Part shown: positions 35,962 to 48,845 of the stretch, piece by piece
Position numbering within the stretch: the stretch's first letter is position 1
How the letters are laid out: every line of letters begins with the position of its first letter
Assembly: GCF_003255815.1 (NCBI RefSeq)
Contig: NC_037669.1
Span: 119,772,021-119,836,020, forward strand
Direction: 5' to 3'
DNA: 64,000 bases
DNA from: Theropithecus gelada
Lineage: Eukaryota > Chordata > Mammalia > Primates > Cercopithecidae
The notes under the pieces: model-generated
Told to the model about the DNA's origin: nothing
Seen by the model: only the letters and a program-made list of their open reading frames with translations
The model's database searches: none
Position numbers and translations under genes: made by a program

Positions 35962-36587
35962 CCTCTTGATTAATTCAGTTCTGTGGCTGTAAATTTCAGT
36001 GGCGCTAGGCTTTAGGATGGGCCATGATTTGATGTGGTACCTCTATTCTCCAGGGAATGATGACACACCAAATGAGTCATTGTAGTAGCTGGAACCTTGG
36101 GAATTGCTCTGTTCTATGACTGATGCTAGATTTTGGTACAGTAGCAATCACAAGAGGGGAAAAGCTATCACTGTGGCTTGGGCAGGAGTCCCAGAATACC
36201 GGGGTACAATTTCTAATCCCATGTATTTTCCCATTAACTCTGGGGGTGACCAGCTTCACCTTTCCAAAATAAAATGAGAACCCAATGTTTGTATATATGT
36301 GTATACATACAATGCACATACACATATGTACACATATATATTCAGAACTGAACCAGTCTCAGTCTAGCTATTGGTTTTGAACAAAGTTTAAATTGATTTC
36401 ATCTTTCTTTTCTAGCTTCTACACGCTACAAACATCATTTTCTTAGTTCCATGCAGTAACTATGTTTGTCACAGTTCTATATAAAGCTTTTTTTTCTTGT
36501 TGCTTAAGCTGGAGCACTGACTTGCTGAGAGATGTAGCTTTGGTCGAATCTACCATTCATATGCTGAACAAATTTTTTCTTTCATAG

Positions 36588-36772
36588 GATCTGACGGCAT
36601 TAGCCAAAGAACTAAGAGAACTCCGGATTGAAGAAACAAACCGCCCAATGAAGAAGGTGACTGATTACTCCTCCTCCAGTGAGGAGTCAGAAAGTAGTGA
36701 GGAAGAGGAGGAAGATGGAGAGAGTGAGACCCATGATGGGACAGTGGCTGTCAGCGACATACCCAGACTGAT
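36588..36772 (+). CDS. TNIK: TNIK exon 23, conserved helix and acidic Ser/Glu stretch
   Basis: 185 nt: 61 codons from DLTALAKELRELRIEETN to VSDIPRL, plus AT of an Ile codon. DLTALAKELR and KVTDYSSSSEES are shared with MAP4K4 and MINK1 and mark the end of the variable intermediate region. The following acidic run (SESSEEEEEDGESE) has many CK2-type sites. The acceptor tttttctttcatag is strong, the donor is gtaaga. The exon is preceded either by exon 22 or by exon 21, both ending in phase 0. Confidence 0.97.
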
Positions 36773-38524
36773 GTAAGAGAACTACTTTTAAAATGTAGAC
36801 AAGGAAAGGACTAGGTTTCCAAAATAAAAGGACAAAAAATATGAGTTAAATGTAAGATTGTATATGGGTCTGTGGCAAGATAAACTGACTTTGGGGACTT
36901 GGGTTTTTGTTGGAGAATAGTTCTATAATTCTCTCTCTCTATGGACACATCACTTAGAATATGTAGCATTTTTGGACTGCATACACTTTATCCATTGCCA
37001 GTGGATTGACTGTCCTTTGGTGACTCTTTCTTGGTTCTTTTCATCTCAAGGGCAAACAATATCGACAACCAGACCATTGATACGTGCCTTCCCCTCTAAA
37101 ACTGAAAGACTGAAATCATGGGCAATGACATTTAGGAATCAAAATTAACAACAGAAAACATGTATTTCATTACCAACACTACCACCAACAAGCAAGGAGA
37201 AATGCACAAGCCAGTGTGCGTTACCATCCCAGCAAAAGAATCAGGACCCAGATAATCATGCAGAGAAAGTTCCAAAATATATCCCCATTATGATTTTCTA
37301 CTTTATTCCCTCCATGGCTTCTTTTACTTGATCCATTTTTCTGTGGTCTACATCTTTGCCACATACTTTCTGTCAGTCTCTTTGCAGTTTTCTTTTTATA
37401 TATCTACATGTAATATTTATACCTACCTATATTTTCTTTAGTAATTGTAGTCTTTATTTTTCTTTCTCTTTTTTTTTAAGGTGAGGGGAAAGCTCTTTTT
37501 TTTTTTTTTTTTCTTATTGGAGTGGATCCCATGAAAGAACCTGTTATCCCCTGTTGCTTCCCCAATTCCTCCACCTAGTAAACACAAGGTGTTTGTGCCC
37601 TGGTCTGCTACAACCTTGATAGAATGAGATGCTAATTTTTCCAACTTCACACTCCAATCACCTCTATTTCTTTGGCTCAGCTACTAGCATTGAATATCAG
37701 ATCACACTCACTCTATGTAGAAAAGAAGCCATTTCAGGCCACAAATTATTGTCCAATTCAGCAGGGACTGGAGAGGCAGGGCTGGCCAGTCTAAAGGGAA
37801 TGTCATCCACTGATTAACATCATTACATACAAGCAATTCTAAGAGGCAAATCTAATTATCATAGCTGAAAAATCCATACTGGTTATTTTGCTGTTGATGA
37901 CCCAGTTTTTGACAGCTGTAAATATGCTAAAATATGACATTTTGAAGCAAATTGCATTAAATTGCCTTTTTAAAAGTAAATAAAATTGTTCTAGAGGCAA
38001 AATCACTAATCCAGAACATTTCTGCAAAACATGCTGGCCCTTTTAGTTTTTGTCTTGACTCAGAATTGCTTAATTCTTCTGACAGATGTTTTCAACTCCT
38101 TTTAAGCATTGAGCATGCAAGTATCAGGAATTAAATCATGAAATGAATTTTAATCATGATATTAAAATATTGCTAAAACTCTATGTGTTAGCCACCTTGC
38201 TGAAGTCTTTGAGAAATTTGATAAGTTCGTACTTGGATTTTGTCTTCCAAAAGTTTATATGCTAGTTGGAGAATGACAAAATTACACGTGGAAGACTGCA
38301 GGCTAATATAAATATTTGGAGGAACAACCAAAGATGTTAATTAGCATTTGGGTTTTAGGTCCCCTATCATATTTTGCAAGGCTATTAATGGTGTTCACCC
38401 TCCTACCTTTAAAGGAAAATCTAGGACTTATTCCCCATTGCAGAAACACCCACCTTTCTAAAATTTCCTGAATAGACCATGCTGCACTTCTGTCTGGCAT
38501 TTCCTGTTCCTTTAGAAATCACCT

Positions 38525-38775
38525 ACTCACAGCCCCGCCTGCACAGGTAGAACCTGTCCCCTCTTCTGTGCTACCACTGTATCTTGTGTGTATTCCTGCA
38601 TCTTCATGTACTGCCTTGAATCAGGATTGTTTATTATGTGCCTTTGTCTCCTTTTCTGGACTATGATATCTTTCAGGGTAAGGGTTACGGCTTACTCATC
38701 TCTCTTGCTCTTAACACACTGCATGGTATCTGGAATACAGTGGGTCTTCAGTGACTATAATTTACATTTAATTGC
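38525..38775. repeat. L2-type LINE fragment (probable)
   Basis: Shows ttttctggactatgatatct, then agggtaagggttacggctta, then acacactgcatggtatctgg, an ancient LINE 3' style. Uncertain. Confidence 0.35.
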
Positions 38776-38929
38776 ACTGATTTGAATTTGCAAGTTCTGA
38801 CTTTGAAGAAGAGTTTATAGCCAATTCTATGCAAATAACTGTCAGCAAGATTAAAAATCTGAGGTAATATTAGAATCCCAAGCAGGGGGAAGAGTTAAAG
38901 TAAAGACACAGAAAGTTGACTTTGGTGGG

Positions 38930-39230
38930 AATGTATGGTGTATGGAATGGAGGGGAGTCTGGACTAGTGAAATCAGACCAAGAAAGGTGCTCTTTATATG
39001 TAGCCACTGGAAACCATTGAATGTATCTTGAGTTCAGTGTTATATTTGAGGAAGATTATTTCAGCAAGATGATTTGAAAAGGGAACAGACCAGAGACTGA
39101 TAAAGCAATTCAGAGGCTCTATTACTATAATCTACATAAGAAATAATAAGCTGAGGCTATCATGGAATGCTGATAGTGGAGGCAAGACTTGACATGGTCC
39201 TTAAGGGATTGGTAAATTTTAGATAGTTGG
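38930..39230. repeat. L2-type LINE fragment (probable)
   Basis: Contains ccactggaaaccattgaatg and gaagattatttcagcaagat in the order seen in L2 (same strand style as 41915). Strongly diverged. Confidence 0.4.
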
Positions 39231-40972
39231 AAACGATCGTTAAAGAACATTTAAAATATGTGATTATATATGTGAGAAAATAAGGGTACGAAGGGTACAA
39301 ATGTGTGTATGTTTACTTCAATTTGTAAATATATGTATTTTTATATTGCATATAAAATATATATAGTCTGTTCTACAATGTGATGGTTGCATGCCTGAGA
39401 AATTTCATACTATTAAAAGTTCATTATAAAACAATAGTTTATTTAGGAATTGAGTATTTGGGGGCCAGAGTGCCTCTTACATACATTCTTATTACCTTTA
39501 TTTTCTTTTGTTAAGGTAAACCTCTATATTTTGTGCTATATATATTTAAAGCAGAAAACAAAAATATATTGTAGCACAGTTCCCACCATGAAGTAAACAC
39601 AGAAAAGCTTCTCAGAAATGGAGCACCAGCCATTTGGACAAACAGCTGTGGTTTCGGATGTTTAAAACAATAGCTTTTTTCTATGCACTGTGCTGGTTTT
39701 GCATTTATTTTATAAGATATAACTTATGAGAGTGCACTTAACTAAGTTTATATTCCCTAACTCACCAATTGCACTATTTCCCAATTCTGCATGCATAGAA
39801 AAATAATGAGTGGAGGGAAATACACCAAAATTATAGAAATGATTACCTCTGGATAATATAATTATGGGAGATTTTTATTTTATGTATATCCCCAATTAAA
39901 TGATGGGCATGGACTAGTTTATAATCAGGAAAAAAAAAAAAAGCTTTATAGAATAAAAAGAATGCAAGGAAAGGCATTTAATTTGATTTGCATCACATCA
40001 AGCAAGCCAAAGAGGCAACCTTCTGTATTAGTATCTTCCCTCAAATACCAGCACCTGCTCCAGAAGGGAAGATTTCGCCACTGTAAAATGACTCTTTTAT
40101 TTCTCCTTTTTTCTATGCTGTACCCTTTGGAAGGAAGCCACTATGTACAGCCCACACTTGAGGAGTGCGGAATCATGCTTCCCTCCTGTAGGGTAAAATA
40201 GCTACATAATTTATTTAGAATTCTTCTGCACTGATGTGCCTCCTCTAGTTATTTATTAATTTATTCCATCATTTATATCAGTATAGATTCGTGGATATAA
40301 TACTTCTTTATTTTGCTGCTCAAATTTTCTAGTTTTGACCATTGGGAGCTCTTTCAATTAGCTCCTGTGCCTCTTCGACTGACATGCCCCCACTTGTGTT
40401 TGGGTATTGTTGTGCATGTACATGTGTGTGCATCTGAACACTCTTTACTTTCTGACACTACAAGATGCTCCGATCTGGACTCATTTTGTATATTTCCTAT
40501 GCCAGTCCTGGAATCAGCCACTTCTTCAGTAACCCTGATTCCTTTCATTGGATGATATTAGAAGCCAATATCTAGGCACCCAGTATGCTCATTACTACTA
40601 CAATGTCACTTGTTTTAGGCCCTCTCAGCTAACACAGCAAGGAAATATGTGTGTGTTAGTCACAAGAACTGCTAATCCATGCCCCCATGCTTAACAACAT
40701 GGCTTTCTCAACTTTTAAAGGATAACAGTTATCCAACGCCTGAGCCCTATCTATCACTCTCATTGCCACTTCCCTAACAGTACATTAACCCATGTATATA
40801 CAAATATTTCTGTATGTAGCCATTTGTACCTATATTAAGCTAAATGTGAATTCATACTGACATCTCCAACTCTAATCTATCACAACAACATGGATCACTC
40901 TGACCTCTTCCACTTGCTTATTTGTAAATTCCCATTCCAACAGTCAGAAACCTGGCTTCTGCCATCAACCAC

Positions 40973-41335
40973 TGTATTAGTCCATTTTCATACCTCTATG
41001 AAGACATACCTGAGAGTGTATAAAGCTATAAAGAAAAAGCGGTTTAATGGACTCACAGTTCCACATGGCTGGAGAGGCCTCACAATCATGGTGGAAGGTG
41101 AATGAGGAGCAAAGGCATGTCTTACATGGTGGCAGGCAAGAGAACATGTGCAGGGAAACTGCCCTTTATAAAACCATCAGATCTCATGAGACTTATTCAC
41201 TATCACAAGAACAGCACAGGAAAAACCCACCTCCATAATTCAATTACCTCCCACCAGGTCCCTCCCATGTCATGGGGATTATGGAAGCTACAATTCAAGA
41301 TGAGATTTGGGTAGGGACACAGCCACACCATATCA
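40973..41335 (-). mobile_element. THE1/MST-type solo LTR (ERVL-MaLR), antisense
   Basis: 363-bp LTR in reverse orientation: starts tgtattagtccattttcata, ends gggacacagccacaccatat then ca. The interior has cagttccacatggctggaga and aaaaccatcagatctcatga. A perfect 5-bp target-site duplication accac lies at 40968-40972 and 41336-41340. No internal retroviral sequence remains, so it arose by LTR-LTR recombination. Confidence 0.93.
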
Positions 41336-41914
41336 ACCACCCATTTACTTAATTGTGCACATCCAGTATTTTTGTATAGCAATATCAAATTTGTTAACCT
41401 GTATTCTCATGGGAAACAGTTTTGTCAACTAGAATGTACAGTGTTTATGTGCAGTTCCTCTTGCCTTTAGTATTACAGACTCCACTCATTTCCAAGGTTA
41501 CTTAGATCAATGCCTTTTTCCCGCATTTCTCCTCACTGAAGTTGTTCATACAATTGTAATATGGTGAGATTCTTTTATCACGGTTTTTAACATTCTTTCC
41601 TGGCAGCTTCTGATCTCAATGATTTTTTAAAATGTGTATACATTAACTCTTTCTCCTGTAAAGTTCTATGACATATCTGAATAGATTTTTTGTTATTCTA
41701 TGATAACCACCCAATTATAAGAAAATTATTTTGGCACATCCTAGTGAACCCAATTTCATAAAATTACAAAACTTACCATTGATTGCTCAAGACATTTTAA
41801 ATATGCAAATAATATCCTGGTAGCCAATTACTCATCAATTCACAGAAGAGCTATATTTTTACAATAAACCTGAATGAAATCTCTGTTAGATATTAAACAA
41901 AGCCCTTGACCCAA

Positions 41915-42560
41915 GATCTTCAGCGATTTAATAAACATTTATTATGTGCTACCTGCATTCCAGGCACCATGCCTGGCACTGAAAATACCAACATTAATGA
42001 GATCTGATCATTGCAGGACTGTGTATTGAATGCAGTCGTAGAGATGCACAAAGGGCAACGTGGAGGGAGAGTGGAGAGCCACCTAAACCATTCCAGTGAG
42101 GCTGGGATGGGTTTGGAGGTACCTGAACTATAGCTTAAAGAATGAGTTAGCCAGAAGGAGGCAGACAATAGAAAAGAATCTTCCAGGTAGAGAGGGCAGG
42201 CTAAAATCACCAGGGATTTTCTAGCATAATGTGCATAGGAATTATAAGTTAAATGCTGGTAGAGTTAGAAGTTGGAGCAGGATTTTGTTAAAAAATTAGG
42301 TTAGTGAGACAGGCAAGAACCAGATAATGGACAGCGTGTAAGCCACAGTAAGGAGCTTCAAGTTTATCCTGTGGTTGATGGGAAGCTACTGAAGATTGAA
42401 AGTAGAAGAGTGACTCGGACTTGGTCAGATTTGTGTTTTGGAAGACTCACTTTCGCAGCCGTGAGGAGTGGATATGAGGGGAAAGGACTGAAGATGGGGT
42501 GGCCAGCAAGAAAACTGTTACTCAGGTAACAGAGGAAGCAGGTCTGACTAGGACAGGAGA
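41915..42560. repeat. L2-type LINE fragment
   Basis: Long old-LINE signature in order: ttattatgtgctacctgcat, ccaggcaccatgcctggcac, taaggagcttcaagtttatc, gaagctactgaagattgaaa, cagatttgtgttttggaaga. One of the better L2 matches here. Confidence 0.55.
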
Positions 42561-43854
42561 ACTTGATTGTACAAGCATCAGCCTGGCAGATGCCACCAGG
42601 CCAGCTGAGCCCTGACAATAGCAAAGAATCCCTGTCTGATAAAGAAGAAAAGTGGCTGCCCTCATGGAAGACTCTTGATAAAAACTTCATTGATTTGTCA
42701 GCTTTATATCATTTTGTTCCAAACAAGTACTAAGGCACAAAGTAAGAAAGAAGAGAGAAAGAAGAGCAAGAAAAAAAATGGAAGATACACACAAGATAAA
42801 CAAATGAGTGAAGAAATGATATTTTGAAAACTATGATTTACCAATCTACCAAAATGCCAGGAATTCAATTTTTTTCCCCATGTCTCTGGAACACCATTAA
42901 AAGCTCCTTTCTAGGAATGAAATGTTGAAAATGCAAATGCCTCTTTGGAATTTCTTCCCAAACACATCAGTTCTAGCCCATATTTAGATTCATTCAATCC
43001 ACTGGTCCAGTTTAGTAATTGTAATGTAAGCTTCTTCACTATACATTTTATTGTCTGGACTCATCCTGTCATCTTTTCACCTGTTTGTTATGGATAAAAA
43101 TCCTTGAAATATGTCTTTCTCTGCCCCGGAGACATCATAAATCTTGTGTATTTCTTGTTTCTTAGATGGAAGATTCCAGTAATTCTTTGGACTTACATAA
43201 GATCCAAGAGGCCAGAGATATTTTTAAATATATAAGTAACAATGAAAATAAAAGAACAAAATGATATAAGTTGTAATTAATATGCCTAGAGAGAAATAAG
43301 CCTTGATAACTTTCCTATTTTTAGAAAACCCACTTTAAAAGAGAGGCAGATGCTACAAAAGGAGAACAGCAAGTATCGCATTAACAACCAAAATCCTTCT
43401 TCCAGAAGCCATGCTGTACCAACCGCAACCTGTGGTTGAGCCGCATGACCTGTGCGATTCTCAATTCCCCTGAGCTCCTAAATCAGAGAAATTCTGTGTC
43501 ATGCAAATGAGGCACTCCTGATGAGAGGGAAGCTCACTATGGGCAGTCAGTCATCACTTTTTGAGCCCTGGCACTGTGCTGTGTGCTACAGGACACAGGA
43601 AACATCAGTCTGTGTTCTCAGGGAGTATGTTGAGATCCTGTTGCCTTCTCTCATTATACTGTAAACACGATAGCAAGAAAAGAACTGAAAATAAATATGC
43701 CACCATGCAGGATGATTACAGAGGCTGAATGTTGTTTAAGTTAAAGCCCCTAGTTTATGGATGCCCCAATAAGCCAGAATGTTCTTAGTAGATATTTCTT
43801 ATTTATAGAAGCATAAAGCCCATGGATCTAATGATTATTTTTTGCATTCCTAGT

Positions 43855-44165
43855 AAGTGACAACTCTAGGCTGGGTACTGGGTAATAATAATGAGCAAAG
43901 AGACAAGGATTTTGCCCTCACAAGCAATGAGAGGGAAGGAGAAAGAATTCAGAAGATAATTGCAAATTGTGATGAGAACTATTAAGGAAAAAGGGTGAAG
44001 AGAAAAGGAGAGGGGCTGTTGGGATAAGACATAGGTGATAAAAGCAGACTTCTCACAGAAAGCATCATGTAGGATGAATGAGAGGGAACCAACCAAGGCC
44101 AGAGTGGAAAGAGCTTTCCAGACAGAGGGAACAGGATGTATAAAAACAGGTCAGGTTGTCTGCTG
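43855..44165. repeat. L2-type LINE fragment (probable)
   Basis: Pattern ctgggtactgggtaataata, agacaaggattttgccctca, cagacagagggaacaggatg follows the usual L2 order. Confidence 0.45.
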
Positions 44166-44514
44166 CTCAAAGGAGGCGGGGGTCAGGGGAGATCATGCAG
44201 AGCCTGGTGACTCCTGGTGCCAACTTCAGTGTTTTTTCCATGTAAAGCCAAACACTTGCTCAGTCTGGCTACTGGGCAGAGAATAGGTCAAGAGGGGCTA
44301 CTGCAAAAGTGGGGCCAGTCCAGACATCAGCAAACATTAAAATTAATATGAGATGTGCTTAAGACCACTGACATGTACACTTAAAATTGGTACAATGGTA
44401 AATTTTATGTTATTAAAATGTATATTTTTACCATAACACGAATAATGAATATGGACAGGAAACAGATCTTTCCTAAAGCTACATTGCCATGAATGTTGTT
44501 CCTTCTCATCTCAG

Positions 44515-44644
44515 ACCAACAGGAGCTCCAGGGAGCAACGAGCAGTACAATGTGGGAATGGTGGGGACGCATGGGCTAGAGACCTCTCACGCAGACACTT
44601 TCAGTGGCAGTATTTCAAGAGAAGGAACCTTGATGATTAGAGAG
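44515..44644 (+). CDS. TNIK: TNIK exon 24
   Basis: 130 nt: one base completing Ile, then 43 codons PTGAPGSNEQYNVGMVGTHG to SREGTLMIRE, ending in phase 0. The SREGTLMIR segment corresponds to SKEGTLIVR in MAP4K4 and is conserved through the subfamily. The rest is Gly/Ser/Thr-rich and presumably disordered. The acceptor tctcatctcag and donor gtaagt are both strong. Confidence 0.96.
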
Positions 44645-46249
44645 GTAAGTTGGTATAAAACCTGTGTAGAGGAAATGCTATTTCTTAAGTGGTTTTTACA
44701 TTAAAGCTTTCACAGAGAATGTCTATGACATGTATTTTAAGTATGGGGAATTACTGGGGGAGGGAGGACCTGTGCTTCTAAATAGTTGAGTGATTTTAAT
44801 TGTCTGCTGCCTTCTTTCCTGTATTCTTCTAAGCTTTGGCAGTGTGACTTAATTACATTAGTGCAAATTCTTCAGTAGGAAAGTAGGAGCTATGCAAATC
44901 AGAATATAGAATTTGGGCCTGAGGATATAAAATTGCAAACTCAGATGTTTCCTACAACAGGAAAACAGAAATGAATGATCTCTCTGAATAGCATCACTGG
45001 CCTTGTTATGTCTCTTCTGCCTATGGTTTTATCTTTGTGGATTTTGTATAAAAAATGCTCAGTGGTTCTGAGAAATGATGATATCATCTTATCTAGTTAA
45101 ATTAACATTAAAAGAACCATTAAGTTATTTTATTGAAAGAACAAAGAAATATGCAGATCTACTTTAAAAATATACCTTGGCACTTTGGTTGAATTCTTTT
45201 TAAAACTCTAGGAACATCATTTCATTTTGGGGGTGGCACATGTTCCCTTTCATCTGTCCTTCTGACATGCAGTAACTCCCCACTGTGTCCATGCTAACCA
45301 GAAAGACCCTGACAAATTAAAATCAGTATTTTCTTATTTTTCACTTCATCATCACCATGCAAGTTTAAGTGCAGATATTTACTTGAAAGGAAAGAAATGG
45401 CTGAGAACATTGGGCAAATGTTACCTGACCTCTCCCAGCATCCATCTATAAAATTTTATAAATAATAGCATACAACTTATAAGATGGTTGAGGATATTGA
45501 GTTAGTAAATTAAGCATTCAATAAATGTTAACCATTTTATTTTATTTCACTCTCTTCTCAGAAATGAATTCTCCTTTTACTTGTTATCACCATCCAGTCC
45601 TCCCTCTGAAACATAAACATATGTCATCTGTTTTTCCTCTTCAGCCAGGACAGAGTTGGGAAATTCTAATAGCAGACTTTGCTCTCCAGAAAGGCAAAGG
45701 GCATCTCACTTTTGTAAGAAAGAAAGGAACTGTAGTTTTGAGATGAATAAGGCCTTTGAAATAATAATTGGCAGTGGGGCTATAACTGAAAGACTAGTTC
45801 ACAAAGCAACTTGCTAGAATTTCATTTTATGGCCTTGTTGAATCTTTCAAGTAGCCTTTAAAGGGTCCTTTCACATATGCCTGAAATGAAAAAATGGACT
45901 TGGCTGCTGAAGTTGACACTGTGTAGTGCTGGTATATAAATCTCTTAATGTGGTTAATGGATAATTTCAATGGAAGTGTAGAAGGTTTCTATCCCTATAA
46001 CTTACCACTTAGGAAAACATGAGGGAGAATGTTCTGGAGTGAGTTGCTGTTTGACTCCTGATAAAAGGACTCCGATTTCTAATGTGGCTTAAAATTTGCT
46101 TGAGTCTTTACGACATGGTAAATAACTCCAAGTAGACATTTGGAGCCACATTTTCAGTTCATTGCCAGCCACATCCAAATGGCTCCATGTTATTTATAGC
46201 ACTCCAGTATTCTATGACCACAACCTGTCACTTTGAAAATAGCATTTGC

Positions 46250-46553
46250 AGCCGGGCACGGTGGCTCATGCCTGTAATACCAGCACTTTGGGAGGCCGAG
46301 GTGGGCGGACCACAAGGTCAGGAGATTGAGACCATCCTGGCTAACACGGTGAAACCCCATCTCTACTAAAAATACAAAAAACTAGCCAGGCGTGGTGGCG
46401 GGCGCCTGTAGTCCCAACTACTCGGGAGGCTGAGGCAGGAGAATGGCGTGAACCCGGGAGGAGGAGGCTGCAGTGAGTGGAGATCATGCCACTGCACTCC
46501 AGCCTGGGCAACAGAGCGAGACTCTGTCTTAAAAAAAAAGAAAAAGAAAGAAA
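46250..46553 (+). mobile_element. AluY
   Basis: Full-length sense Alu bounded by a perfect 15-bp duplication (gaaaatagcatttgc at 46235-46249 and 46554-46568). Y-type gaccatcctggctaacacgg and gagaatggcgtgaacccggg are present. Tail is aaaaaaaaagaaaaagaaag. Confidence 0.95.
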
Positions 46554-46671
46554 GAAAATAGCATTTGCCAGTGTCTTATAGGAATTTGATCTATTAAGGA
46601 ACCCAAAATCTGTTTGTCCTCTCAATTTCCAATTCTGCCTTCCTCAAATGTGGGTTTTTTAAATAACAAAC

Positions 46672-47438
46672 TGTATTAGTTGCGGTTCTCCAGAGAAACA
46701 GAATATTTACATATATATATACAGAGAGAGAGAGACTGCTTTATTTTATCTTTTTATTTTATTTTATTTTATTTTTTTGGAGACAGAGTCTTGCTCTGTC
46801 CCCCAGGCTGGAGTACAGTGGTGCAATCTTGTCTCACTGCAACCTCCGCCTCCCGGGTTCAAGCAATTCCCCTGCCTCAGCCTCCCGAGTAGCTGGGACT
46901 ACAGGCACATGCACAGCTAAATTTTTGTATTTTAGTAGAGACGGGGTTTCACTGTGTTGCCCAGGCTGGTCTCAAACTCCTGAGCTCAGACAATCCGCCC
47001 CCCCTTGACCTCCCAAAATGCTGGGATTACAGGTGTGAGTCACCACGCCCAGCCGAGAGACTGCTTTATTGTGAGGATGTAGCCTATATGATATGGAGGC
47101 TGAGAAGTCCCATGATCTGCTGTCTGGAAGCTGGAGACCCAGGGAAGCTGTTGGTGTAAATCCCAGTTGGAAGCTGGGTGAAGATGAGATGAAATGTCCC
47201 ACTTCAACCAGTGCAGAAGAAAAAGAGGGAGAAAATTCCTTCTTCTTCTGCCTTTTGTTTTGTTCAGGCCTCCAGCAGATTAGATGATGCCCGTCCAACT
47301 TGGAAAGGGCAATCTACTTCACTGAGTCCAGCAACTAAATGCGAACTGCATCCAGAAACACTTACAGATACACCAGAAAAAATGTTTAACCTAGGCACCC
47401 CATGGCCTAGTCAAGTTGACACATAAAAGTAACCATCA
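46672..47438 (-). mobile_element. MLT2-type LTR (ERVL), antisense, split by an Alu
   Basis: Starts tgtattagttgcggttctcc and ends tcaagttgacacataaaagt then aaccatca, the reverse of the usual MLT2 start (tgatggtta...). Interior gaagtcccatgatctgctgt and ggaagctggagacccaggga fit. The Alu at 46746-47054 interrupts it, so about 460 bp is LTR. Confidence 0.85.
46746..47054 (-). mobile_element. AluS, antisense, inserted into the MLT2
   Basis: Bounded by a perfect 16-bp duplication of MLT2 sequence (gagagactgctttatt at 46730-46745 and 47055-47070). Reverse Alu with T-rich start (ttttattttattttatttta) and an internal shortening in the arm after caggcacatgcacagctaaa. Confidence 0.94.
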
Positions 47439-48080
47439 TCAAACCTTGAGCTGAAAATTACCAAAAATACATGTTTAAACAAGATAAATGCAGGTTAAAG
47501 TTTATCCCTGACAAAGTAAGAACATAAAATAAAAACTCATTGTAATAAGATTTAGCTTATACGGTGCTATTAGTACGTTTCTCCAGGATGAACTATAGGA
47601 GGACTCACTCAGCTTGTCACTGTCATGGAGTGGACTAGATGGTTCTGTAAGAAGATACTGCTCTAACACTCATGATCTTGTCAGATGCACAAATTTCCCC
47701 TTGTAGTGCATACCCTTACCCCTGTGGTTCTACCTATCCCTATCCTAGAGCCCCACAGGACCACTTTTTACTCACTTCTAGAATATACCACACCAGCTGT
47801 GAGCTGCCATTTGTGAATGGAAGCTTATCTGCTGGAAGAGGTATTTTGCATTCTCCACTGCTGCCCACACTTCACCAAGCAGGTCCCTGTTCTCAATCTT
47901 CCTTATTTCCTACAAGCCTCTACTGGGACTCCATGGACCTTCATCCACAGCACCTTCCTGGTATCAGCTGATATCTCTTCAGTGTTGATCCTCCTCACTG
48001 AACCAGAACACTAGCTTGTCATCATGAAGGCTCTTATGGTTACAAGTAATGAGTAAAAGAACCCACTTAATACAGAGTAA

Positions 48081-48081
48081 G

Positions 48082-48109
<28 letters not shown>
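48081..48109 (+). repeat. Poly(A) tract
   Basis: Run of about 28 A with no obvious retroelement body attached upstream. Confidence 0.9.
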
Positions 48110-48112
<3 letters not shown>

Positions 48113-48609
48113 GTGGGGAGAGGGTAGGTATCAGAAATAGAGGAGTACAGGAAGATTTAGGGTGTTTCATGGAAGGAACCCAAAGGTAAAAGTGAGCTGA
48201 GCCTCTTTGAAGGACTGGGACAGACAAGAGCTCAGGCAGCTTCTCATGTGCAGGTCTCTGGCTCTTTTGCTGCCTGTCTCTCCTTACCCTAATCTCTGCT
48301 TTCTTCCACTTTCTCCTTTGTTCTTTTCTCTCTTCATAGAGGAGCTTTCTCTCCCTCTGCGTGCTCCTGCTCTCACTTCTCCACTTCCTCCATTGAAAGA
48401 TATTCACCACATCCCCGTTCAGCTGCCAGCAGAAACTGACCCATGTCTCTAGGGCTTAATATTGAATTCCAGTGGGAATCTGGTCCCTCTTGGCTCAGGC
48501 ATCCACCCCTGATTCAATCAGCTGTGACCAGGAGTAGGCCCCTAATACAACAGTGCAGCCCAGAGCCACCTGGGCTCTGCCACAGGACAGCTAGGTTCAA
48601 ACCACTTAG

Positions 48610-48845
48610 AACCCTGTCACTCAGGGCAAGATAACTGATGGAATGTCATATATAAAGTGTTTAGCGCAGTACTTGGCATGTGTTGGTACATGGAACATCT
48701 TTGTGCCAATCCCCACAGGAATGGTGAGAGATAAAGATGAGATATTATTGAGGTTCTCTTAATGAGGTTCTTAAGGGTGTTGCACATCTGTCTTTGTGTT
48801 TCCAGTGCAGTACTTGGCACACAGAAAGTGTTTAATAAGGTGCTG
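48610..48845 (+). repeat. MIR-like fragments
   Basis: Two related endings, gcgcagtacttggcatgtgt and gtgcagtacttggcacacag, about 140 bp apart, each followed by a short-interspersed-repeat style tail. This may be two MIR ends or a duplication. Confidence 0.5.

Larger units (their letters stand above)
31063..36587 (+). other. TNIK: Intron 22
   Basis: 5,525 bp with donor gttagt and acceptor ttctttcatag. A 25-bp tandem duplication, a MIR and a MER20 lie in the first 2 kb. From about 32990 to 36587 it is AT-rich and I find no interspersed repeat, only a (TTG)n at 35942. Confidence 0.85.
36773..44514 (+). other. TNIK: Intron 23
   Basis: 7,742 bp. It contains L2-like fragments (38525, 38930, 41915, 43855), a THE1/MST solo LTR at 40973, and T-rich and A-rich tracts near 37470-37512. 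The acceptor is ccttctcatctcag. I see no Alu in it. Confidence 0.85.

Noticed and set aside
47979..48410. 143-codon minus-strand frame
   Set aside because: Low-complexity Lys/Arg/Glu composition from a CT-rich strand, including the poly(A) tract read as Phe. No family resemblance.
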